Below, one piece after another: positions 1 to 5,006 of a DNA stretch of 5,006 nt. How positions within the stretch are numbered: position 1 is the stretch's first letter; the number at the start of each line of letters is the position of its first letter. The position numbers were made by a program, and so were the translations under genes. This DNA comes from Sphingobacteriaceae bacterium (lineage in GTDB: Bacteria > Bacteroidota > Bacteroidia > B-17B0 > Aurantibacillaceae): assembly GCA_023251695.1 (NCBI GenBank), contig JAHEYE010000160.1:3005-8010 (forward strand), written 5' to 3'. The notes beneath the pieces were generated by a model. It searched no databases and was not told where the DNA came from. It was given only the letters and a program-made list of their open reading frames with translations.

Positions 1-47
1 GCTGAATCCATTAAATGACAATGAAACTACCTATATTTATAAAATAA

Positions 48-1385
48 ATGAATAAGATCTTAATAAAGAGCGCGACAATCGTTAACGAAGGCGAAATTTT
101 TTGTGCTGATGTTTTAATTGATGGTAACCTCATTGTAAAAATTGAAAGTGAGATAGATGAGAAAGGGGCAAAAGAGATAAACGCTGAAGGTCTGCATTTA
201 TTTCCCGGCATTATCGACGACCAGGTGCATTTCCGTGAGCCCGGATTAACGCACAAAGGAGAAATTTATACCGAAGCAAAAGCTGCTGTAGCAGGAGGTA
301 TTACGAGTTTTATGGAACAGCCTAATACAAATCCTCCTGCAATTACTATTGAAGAACTCGAAAAAAAATATACCCGCGCTTCACAATGCTCATTGGCGAA
401 TTATTCGTTCTTAATGGGTACTACCAACGATAATATTGAGGAACTTTTAAAAGTAAATTACTCGGAAGTGGCGGGTGTCAAAATTTTCATGGGCTCATCT
501 ACCGGAAATATGCTGGTGGATAATCACAAAACACTAGAAAATGTTTTCTCACAGGTTGAAGCAATTATTGTAACACATTGCGAAGATGATGTGATGATAA
601 AAGAAAGACAGAAAAAAATAATTGAAGAGTATGGAGAAGATATTCCTACCTATTTCCATCCTATTATCCGTAATGACGACGCCTGTTACCGCTCTTCATC
701 TTTTGCTGTTGAAATGGCGAAGAAATTCAATACACGTTTACATGTCTTTCATATCTCATCGGCGAAAGAATTAAGTCTGTTTACAAATAAAATCCCACTG
801 AAACACAAACGGATTACTGCTGAGGCATGTATACATCATTTATGGTTTAGTGATGAAGATTATAAAACAAAAGGCAATTTGATCAAATGGAATCCATCCG
901 TTAAAACACAGTACGACCGCGATAAAATTTTTGAAGCTGTTTTAAACGGAACAATTGATGTCGTTGCAACCGATCACGCACCGCATACTATTGAAGAAAA
1001 ATCTCAACCCTATTTGAAAGCACCAAGTGGTGGTCCACTTATTCAACATAGTTTACAAGCTATGTTGCAATTTCATAAGCAGGGAAAAATTACTTTGACA
1101 CAAATTGCAGAAAAGATGTGCCACAATGTTGCTGATCTTTTTAGAATAGAAAAACGCGGTTACATCCGTGAAGGGTATTATGCTGACCTGGTTTTAGTCA
1201 ATCTCAATAAAGAACAAACAGTAAACAAAACAAATATTCTTTCAAAATGCGGATGGAGTCCGTTTGAAGGCTATACTTTCAATTCCTCAATAGAAAAAAC
1301 ATTCGTTAACGGGCATTTAGTTTATGATTCGGGTAAGTTTGATGAGAATGAAAAAGGACTAAGGCTACTATTCGCTAAATTCTAA
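48..1385 (+). CDS. pyrC: Dihydroorotase, class I (amidohydrolase superfamily)
   Basis: Cytosolic enzyme of de novo pyrimidine synthesis that interconverts N-carbamoyl-L-aspartate and L-dihydroorotate. At 445 residues it has the full length usual for class I dihydroorotases, with a small N-terminal beta domain (about 1-55) and an amidohydrolase TIM barrel. Visible motifs in order: DDQVHFREPG (57-66, with H61 a metal ligand and R63 a substrate ligand), PNTNPP (92-97), Lys145 in VAGVKIFMGSSTGN as the expected carbamylated bridging lysine, His177 in VTHCED, His235 in LHVFHIS, catalytic Asp309 in VATDHAPH, and the substrate loop APSGGPLIQHS (325-335). Gln59 replaces the first His of the usual HxH pair. 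I recall this as normal for the Bacteroidota branch, so it does not argue for loss of activity. The ATG at 48 puts the N-terminal strand (MNKILIKSATIV) in the family's usual place; the leader is A-rich without a Shine-Dalgarno. A terminator follows 6 bases after the stop, so the gene ends its transcript. The main alternative within the superfamily is an allantoinase or hydantoinase, which fits the FREPG and PSGGPLIQHS motifs less well. The symbol follows common usage for Bacteroidota. Confidence 0.95.
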   Translation: MNKILIKSATIVNEGEIFCADVLIDGNLIVKIESEIDEKGAKEINAEGLHLFPGIIDDQVHFREPGLTHKGEIYTEAKAAVAGGITSFMEQPNTNPPAITIEELEKKYTRASQCSLANYSFLMGTTNDNIEELLKVNYSEVAGVKIFMGSSTGNMLVDNHKTLENVFSQVEAIIVTHCEDDVMIKERQKKIIEEYGEDIPTYFHPIIRNDDACYRSSSFAVEMAKKFNTRLHVFHISSAKELSLFTNKIPLKHKRITAEACIHHLWFSDEDYKTKGNLIKWNPSVKTQYDRDKIFEAVLNGTIDVVATDHAPHTIEEKSQPYLKAPSGGPLIQHSLQAMLQFHKQGKITLTQIAEKMCHNVADLFRIEKRGYIREGYYADLVLVNLNKEQTVNKTNILSKCGWSPFEGYTFNSSIEKTFVNGHLVYDSGKFDENEKGLRLLFAKF

Positions 1386-1391
1386 AAATCA

Positions 1392-1412
1392 CCCGACAAA
1401 TCGGGCCTTTTT
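1392..1412 (+). terminator. Intrinsic terminator after the dihydroorotase gene
   Basis: A perfect 5-bp GC-rich stem (CCCGA 1392-1396, TCGGG 1401-1405) closes a 4-base loop (CAAA) and is followed by CC and a run of five T (1408-1412). It starts 6 bases past the stop codon. A short A run (1384-1388) sits upstream, so weak action on the opposite strand is possible. It separates the pyrimidine gene from the secreted-protein genes. Confidence 0.85.
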
Positions 1413-1471
1413 ACCAATAAGGAATAAAGATTTATCGATACAGTACGCCTAAAAATATTTAGATTTCTTGC

Positions 1472-1502
1472 TTCACTCATTGAATAAGGTATTTCACTAA
1501 TT
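1472..1502. repeat. Short direct repeat, possible tandem regulator site
   Basis: TTCACTCATT (1472-1481) and TTCACTAATT (1493-1502) match at 9 of 10 bases and are spaced 21 bp start to start, about two helical turns. They lie 71-101 bases upstream of the ATG of the small secreted protein. The spacing would suit a regulator binding one face of the helix. In DNA this AT-rich a chance match is quite possible, so a regulatory role is only an inference. The rest of the 1413-1566 spacer shows nothing I can name. Confidence 0.25.
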
Positions 1503-1561
1503 CATTATTTTTTCGATAATAACTACTTTTTAAATGCCTTAAAATCAAGGTTTAAATAAGC

Positions 1562-1569
1562 TATATTTG
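1562..1569 (+). promoter_or_regulatory. Candidate Bacteroidota -7 promoter element (TATATTTG)
   Basis: This is an exact match to the TAnnTTTG consensus known for the Bacteroidota housekeeping sigma factor. It ends only 3 bases before the ATG at 1573. No good TTTG -33 box lies at the expected distance; the best positions around 1537-1540 read CCTT. If it is used, transcription would begin at or next to the start codon and give a nearly leaderless message. Chance occurrence in AT-rich DNA is the main alternative. Confidence 0.35.
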
Positions 1570-1572
1570 GGT

Positions 1573-1872
1573 ATGAAACAAGAGAAGCATAATATATTAC
1601 GCGATGTAGCTATTGGTTTAATCCTATTCTGTTCATCTACCGGCTTTAGTCAGAATTCAGAAATTTATGTGAAAGATGTAAACTCAACCGTTTCTACATC
1701 TAAAAGCGGGTTGGATACACATCCAAAGGTTATTCTTAAAGATGAGTTCATTGGAACAAGACCAATTACGCCAAGTTTGGAGGCACCTGAAATGATTCCA
1801 TATGTCCCTTCGAACGAAAATACGGATAAAAAAGCTTCCGATAATAGTAAAAATACTTCAAAACCTAACTAG
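1573..1872 (+). CDS. Small secreted protein of unknown function
   Basis: I do not recognise a family for this 99-residue protein. It has a Sec-type signal peptide: a charged start (MKQEKHNILR), a hydrophobic core at about 12-21 and a likely cleavage near 26 (TGFS then QNSE), an ending common in Bacteroidota. Cys20 is preceded by Phe, so it is not a lipobox. The mature part of about 73 residues is hydrophilic with no cysteine and no second membrane segment. It contains a Pro-rich stretch (residues 63-79) and a disordered-looking tail rich in Lys, Asn, Ser and Asp (81-99). A TTG two codons upstream is in frame, but the ATG at 1573 gives the more natural signal peptide. The stop is only 2 bases before the next ATG, so the two genes are almost certainly co-transcribed and probably translationally coupled. 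The product presumably acts in the periplasm or envelope near the T9SS cargo that follows; chaperone, anchor or regulator roles are all open. Confidence 0.7.
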   Translation: MKQEKHNILRDVAIGLILFCSSTGFSQNSEIYVKDVNSTVSTSKSGLDTHPKVILKDEFIGTRPITPSLEAPEMIPYVPSNENTDKKASDNSKNTSKPN

Positions 1873-1874
1873 AA

Positions 1875-3482
1875 ATGAACCGACTATTCACCTTTTTAAT
1901 CATTCTTTCCAGTTTGAAAATTGCCGGTCAAGCTAACGATAATTGTCTTAGTGCAACAAATCTAACCGTAAACGGTCCTTTAATTTGCGGACAAACTATG
2001 AATGCAGCCGCAGCAGGTCTTCAGGCAAATGAGTGCTATATTAATTATGCCGGTGTTAATGAGACTTCAGTTTGGTATAGTTTTACCGCAACCCAAGCCT
2101 CAATAATTTGGAATTACATTGTAACAAATAGTCCCGGATGTGTCCCGACTCTTCAAGTTTACGGACCATTTGCGAGTGTTGCGGCCGCATGTGCAAGCCC
2201 CTCAGTTTTTGTTGGGCCCTGCGGTGGTTATAATTGGCTAACTAATAACACTTATCAAGGTTCAGAAACTGCACAATATTTACAATCAAATGCTGACCCG
2301 GGTAATCATATGCTTTTAACCGGTTTGACGATTGGCGGCGTTTATCTGATTAGAGTTCAAGGTGAGTATGGTGGTGCTTGTGGTGCATTACCTGTTTTTT
2401 GTGTCAGCGTAGATACTCCGGCACTGAACTCAGGCCCTCCAACAGCATCAGTAGTTAACGCTTGCGGTGTTACTTTTACCGGTACAACTAATGGTGGTTA
2501 CTATAATAATGGTTCTGAAAACGGTGGAGGATTTGGTAATCTTGATAATTGTGCCGGTACTACTTGTCCAAGTTGTCTTACACCAGGAGATGATGTTCCT
2601 TACGTTATAAATAATGTTTCCTGGTATACTTTCTGTGCATCAACAGCAGGTACATGGAATGTTCAGTTCTCTGTAAGTAATTGTGTTTTGGCGCCGCCAA
2701 ATACCGGAGCGCAAATCGCGATCTTCACAGGGGCTCCTTGCTCTTGGACTCAGACTTGGCAAAGTCCATCTTCATGCGGTGCATTGGGAACAGCTCAAGT
2801 GCCTAGCGGTTGCTCGGTTACATCTTCTAACTTTAATGTTGCTGCTGGAGGATGCGCCTATATGTGTGTAGACGGTTTCGCAGGTGATGCATGTGATTAC
2901 TCTTTAGTATTAACAAATGTACTTGGCGGGTGTACTGTTCTACCTGTTGAATTAACCGGCTTCACTGCTAAATGTGTGAAAGGTCAATTATTTTGTGAGT
3001 GGGAAACTGCAACTGAAAAAAATTCAGATCATTTTATACTTGAGAAGAGTCTTGATGGAAGGAATTTCTTCCCGGTTGGACAAGTAAAAGCTGCAGGTAA
3101 CAGTAACATTGCTAAAAAATACGTTCTTGTATTGAAAGAAGCTATTGAAGAATTGGCCTACTACAGGCTTTCAGAAACCGACTTGGACGGAACAGTAAAG
3201 ACTTTTAATACAAATGCTGTGAAAGGATGTGAAATTGGAAAAAAATTCAGTTCATGGGCATCCGGAGATCAAATTAATATTTCGGTAACTTCAAAAGCCG
3301 CCGGAAATTACACTGTAGAGCTTTACGATCTGTCCGGTAAACTTGTTTTGTCAAATGAACAGTCTTATTCCATAGGTAGTTCAATAGCTACTATTCCTGT
3401 TGAATCCGGTAATGGAATTTATTTTCTAAGAATAATCGGAGACGACGAGAATCAGGGCAAAAAGATCTTCATTCAGAAATAA
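1875..3482 (+). CDS. Cys-rich T9SS cargo protein, two beta-sandwich modules and type A sorting domain
   Basis: A 535-residue protein exported by Sec and then by the type IX system, so probably on the surface or released. Layout: signal peptide about 1-20 (cleavage near IAGQA/NDN); first module about 21-180, opening NDNC with core VWYSFTA (66-72) and closing RVQGEYGGAC; second module about 194-348, with a CPSC motif (231-234), core SWYTFCA (249-255) and closing CVDGFAGDAC; an LPVELTGFTA module (356-446) of the kind common before T9SS tails; and a type A sorting domain (about 459-535) with VELYDLSGKLV, GIYFLRI and a basic end KKIFIQK. The two modules appear to be divergent duplicates. There are 24 cysteines, none in the signal peptide and 21 of them between residues 24 and 353, which suggests many disulfides. 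The sorting domain lacks the usual leading YPNP. No catalytic motif is evident, so adhesion, matrix or glycan binding is more likely than an enzyme role, but the substrate is unknown. The A-rich start lies 2 bases after the upstream gene. Confidence 0.88.
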   Translation: MNRLFTFLIILSSLKIAGQANDNCLSATNLTVNGPLICGQTMNAAAAGLQANECYINYAGVNETSVWYSFTATQASIIWNYIVTNSPGCVPTLQVYGPFASVAAACASPSVFVGPCGGYNWLTNNTYQGSETAQYLQSNADPGNHMLLTGLTIGGVYLIRVQGEYGGACGALPVFCVSVDTPALNSGPPTASVVNACGVTFTGTTNGGYYNNGSENGGGFGNLDNCAGTTCPSCLTPGDDVPYVINNVSWYTFCASTAGTWNVQFSVSNCVLAPPNTGAQIAIFTGAPCSWTQTWQSPSSCGALGTAQVPSGCSVTSSNFNVAAGGCAYMCVDGFAGDACDYSLVLTNVLGGCTVLPVELTGFTAKCVKGQLFCEWETATEKNSDHFILEKSLDGRNFFPVGQVKAAGNSNIAKKYVLVLKEAIEELAYYRLSETDLDGTVKTFNTNAVKGCEIGKKFSSWASGDQINISVTSKAAGNYTVELYDLSGKLVLSNEQSYSIGSSIATIPVESGNGIYFLRIIGDDENQGKKIFIQK

Positions 3483-3529
3483 CAAAGGTTCCGACAATTT
3501 TTAACAATTCTGCATTTAGCTTCTAATTA

Positions 3530-3563
3530 TTTCTCCATCTTTATTAAAAATGGTTTAAATTTG
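3530..3563 (+). promoter_or_regulatory. Candidate Bacteroidota promoter for the second T9SS cargo gene
   Basis: TAAATTTG (3556-3563) matches the TAnnTTTG -7 consensus exactly. TTTC (3530-3533) is a 3 of 4 match to the TTTG -33 element with a 22-base spacer, slightly long. Transcription would start at about 3568-3570, leaving a leader of roughly 18-20 bases before the ATG at 3588. The placement supports a separate transcript for this gene. The -7 box lies inside a palindrome described separately. Confidence 0.5.
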
Positions 3564-3571
3564 ATTAAACC
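3552..3571. repeat. Perfect 7-bp inverted repeat over the promoter
   Basis: GGTTTAA (3552-3558) and TTAAACC (3565-3571) are exact reverse complements around a 6-base spacer (ATTTGA). The repeat covers the whole -7 candidate at 3556-3563, so it could be an operator. It is also followed, after TTATAA, by seven T (3578-3584), so on a message reading through from the upstream gene it could act as a weak terminator or attenuator. The stem is AT-rich (2 GC pairs of 7), so the terminator reading is the weaker one. Confidence 0.45.
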
Positions 3572-3587
3572 TTATAATTTTTTTCAA

Positions 3588-4928
3588 ATGAAAAAACTTT
3601 TACTTTTTAAAACATTATTTTTATTTCTGTTCACTTCTTTAAGTTATGCCCAGCAGTATAACGCAGCGGGAGACCTAGTTTCCGGAAATAAAAATACACC
3701 TGCAAATGCAATGGCTTACGTGCCCTGCCCTGTTCTTACAGGAATCGATACAACTAATAATTCAAAATTTTGCGGAAGCTTAACGCTAGGAAATAGTGTA
3801 ATGACTGCATTCGGCGGACCATCCCCTTTTGTATATACATGGTTTCAAACGCAAGGATACACGCCTATTGGTTTACCGGCAAATACGAGTACTTACACAT
3901 CGAGCCAGGCCCGCGGGTTTTGGTTTACCAGTCCAACCACGACGGTAATTACCGGTTTACGTGTACCAACTGATATCGGAACTGCAAATCAATTTATTTA
4001 CGTTGTGAAATGGCCAACTGCGCCTCCAACTTATACTCTTCAATCCTCAAACTATACTGTGTTAGGGAAGTTTCTGAATGTTCCCGGACTTGATACAATA
4101 AAGTGCGGAATACAAATAAAAACAGGTGATATTATCGGTGTTTTAGGTGTTCGCGGATCAACTGCCGTTACAACTGCCAGCATGTCGTACGGCCCGGGAG
4201 GTTTTGCAACCACCATCAGTGGTAATCCGGTTACTTTATACCGTTTTATGAGTCAGACCGACATTACGACTAATCCGCTCGGTCCGCTTTGCGAAGGCGG
4301 TACAGGAAATTTAGCGCGTGTAGATATGTTTTTCGGAAACGCTATTTCTGTTACACCTTTTGCTAATAATTTAAGCGGTGGTAATTATGTTTGTTTTTAT
4401 GCCGATACGAATGGATGTACAAGTTCATCAACCGTAAATGTTGTGCCTGCAGCAACAATTATTACGACCAGTAGCTTTACAAATCCGACTTGTTCTTCCG
4501 GTAATAACGGACAGGCACTCGTTATGCCAAGCGGCGGTTATTTCCCTTACACTTACAGTTGGTCTCCAACAGGCGGAACTACAAACCTGGCAACAGGACT
4601 ATCCGTTGGAAGTTATACCTGTTTAATTACTGATTCGCTTGGAAATTGTGATATGAAAGTTGTGACTTTAGGAAGTTGTACCGGAATAAATGCATATTCT
4701 GCTAAGCTTCCTTTGAGTGTTTACCCGAATCCAACAACAGGGCTTTTCAATATAATATCGGCTGTAAGGGCAGATATTGAGATATACAATTCCTTAGGAC
4801 AAAAAATTTATGCCGGAAAGATTGAACAGGGAAGAAATAATCCCGTGAACTTGTCTGAACAGCCTTCTGGAATATATTATCTAAGGATAAAAGATAACCG
4901 TACAAATTTCAAAATAATTAAAAACTAA
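3588..4928 (+). CDS. T9SS cargo protein with SprB-like repeats and type A sorting domain
   Basis: A 446-residue protein, probably surface-exposed or released through the type IX system. Layout: signal peptide 1-21 (MKKLLLFK, hydrophobic core, LSYA then QQ); a SprB-like N-terminal half at 62-85 (Cys62, GG 76-77, Pro80, Tyr83, Trp85); a large beta-rich domain at about 88-255 including QARGFWFTSP, ITGLRVPTDIG and GDIIGVLGVRG, a pattern I associate with Bacteroidota surface proteins but cannot name; a SprB-like C-terminal half at 262-285 (LSGGNYVCFYADTNGC); a complete SprB-like repeat at about 295-361; and a type A sorting domain at 374-446 with VYPNPTTGLFNI, IEIYNSLGQKIY and SGIYYLRI. An in-frame TTG at 3561 would add 9 residues ahead of the signal peptide and overlaps the promoter, so the ATG at 3588 is preferred. 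SprB repeats are named from the Flavobacterium gliding adhesin, so an adhesin or matrix role is plausible. There is no catalytic motif. The gene has its own promoter candidate and a strong terminator. Confidence 0.88.
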   Translation: MKKLLLFKTLFLFLFTSLSYAQQYNAAGDLVSGNKNTPANAMAYVPCPVLTGIDTTNNSKFCGSLTLGNSVMTAFGGPSPFVYTWFQTQGYTPIGLPANTSTYTSSQARGFWFTSPTTTVITGLRVPTDIGTANQFIYVVKWPTAPPTYTLQSSNYTVLGKFLNVPGLDTIKCGIQIKTGDIIGVLGVRGSTAVTTASMSYGPGGFATTISGNPVTLYRFMSQTDITTNPLGPLCEGGTGNLARVDMFFGNAISVTPFANNLSGGNYVCFYADTNGCTSSSTVNVVPAATIITTSSFTNPTCSSGNNGQALVMPSGGYFPYTYSWSPTGGTTNLATGLSVGSYTCLITDSLGNCDMKVVTLGSCTGINAYSAKLPLSVYPNPTTGLFNIISAVRADIEIYNSLGQKIYAGKIEQGRNNPVNLSEQPSGIYYLRIKDNRTNFKIIKN

Positions 4929-4940
4929 ACACTACTTTTG

Positions 4941-4967
4941 AAAGCCTCAATTAAGAGGCTTTTTTTT
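4941..4967 (+). terminator. Intrinsic terminator after the second T9SS cargo gene
   Basis: An 8-bp stem (AAAGCCTC 4941-4948, GAGGCTTT 4955-4962) with a 6-base loop (AATTAA) runs into eight T (4960-4967). It lies 12 bases past the stop codon. On the opposite strand the stem is followed by only a short T stretch, so it mainly serves the + strand. Confidence 0.92.
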
Positions 4968-5006
4968 ATGGTAATTGTCACATTAAATAATTTATTGCCG
5001 CACGTT

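Noticed and set aside
15..47. A 10-codon mini-ORF (MTMKLPIFIK) whose stop abuts the dihydroorotase ATG, resembling a leader peptide.
   Set aside because: It is very short, AT-rich and lacks any attenuator-like hairpin or regulatory codon run, so chance is the best explanation.
2..55. An open frame on the + strand reading LNPLNDNETTYIYKINE then stop, which would overlap the dihydroorotase start by 8 bases as the end of an upstream gene.
   Set aside because: Only 17 codons are visible with no recognisable motif, and another frame (AESIK then stop at 16-18) could equally be an upstream gene end. The true upstream gene cannot be chosen from this window.
11..256. An 81-codon open frame on the - strand overlapping the 5' end of the dihydroorotase gene.
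   Set aside because: It is antisense to a clearly real gene and shows no coherent protein features, so it is a shadow frame.
1537..1550. A small CCTT-N6-AAGG inverted repeat upstream of the secreted-protein gene.
   Set aside because: A 4-bp arm is expected by chance many times in a window of this size.
2683..2871. A 62-codon + strand frame inside the 535-residue cargo gene.
   Set aside because: It lies wholly within a well-supported gene in another frame, and its composition looks like an out-of-frame reading.
1549..3560. A shared 9-mer GGTTTAAAT at 1549-1557 and 3552-3560, upstream of both secreted-protein units, as a common control site.
   Set aside because: It is short and AT-rich, lies at different distances from the two starts (24 and 36 bases), and only the second copy is palindromic.
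4438..4626. A 62-codon + strand frame inside the 446-residue cargo gene.
   Set aside because: It overlaps the conserved SprB-like repeat in the real frame and has no signal of its own.
4978..5004. A - strand reading RAAINYLM then stop, as the end of a convergent gene entering from the right.
   Set aside because: Only eight codons are visible, another - strand frame also ends nearby (stop at 4992-4994), and no terminator faces that way.
4968..5006. An ATG directly after the terminator opening MVIVTLNNLLPHV to the window edge, as the start of a new gene.
   Set aside because: It begins on the base after the terminator T run, leaving no room for a promoter or leader. Thirteen codons are too few to judge.

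Overview
The window most likely comes from a member of the Bacteroidota. Four things point there: AT-rich DNA with A-rich leaders and no clear Shine-Dalgarno sequences; matches to the Bacteroidota -7 promoter element TAnnTTTG; a dihydroorotase carrying the DDQVHFREPG form of the metal-site motif, which I recall from this phylum; and two secreted proteins ending in type A sorting domains of the type IX secretion system (T9SS). I see no basis for naming a genus. All genes read on the + strand, and I see no RNA gene, mobile element, CRISPR array or origin.

Region 1 (1-1412): a complete class I dihydroorotase gene (pyrC-type, 48-1385) for de novo pyrimidine synthesis, closed by a compact intrinsic terminator (1392-1412). 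The first 47 bases hold no gene I can support, only a weak promoter-like octamer at 32-39.

Region 2 (1413-3482): a 160-base AT-rich spacer with a 10-bp direct repeat spaced 21 bp, then a -7-like TATATTTG almost touching the next start. Two genes follow, separated by 2 bases: a 99-residue secreted protein of unknown function and a 535-residue Cys-rich T9SS cargo protein built from two divergent beta-sandwich modules, an LPVELTGF module and a sorting domain.

Region 3 (3483-5006): a 105-base spacer with a good promoter candidate whose -7 box lies inside a perfect 7-bp palindrome. It is followed by a second T9SS cargo protein of 446 residues and a strong intrinsic terminator. The last 39 bases hold no supportable gene.

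The dihydroorotase is housekeeping and has no evident link to its neighbours. The other three genes look like an envelope or surface set: exported by Sec, with the two large ones then crossing the outer membrane by T9SS and being anchored or released. The most notable point is the architecture of the last protein. Its first SprB-like repeat appears to be split in two, with a roughly 165-residue domain inserted between the halves, while a second, intact copy follows. I found no convincing new multi-gene system. The candidates for novelty are this nested domain, the small secreted protein coupled to the Cys-rich cargo, and the palindromic promoter.
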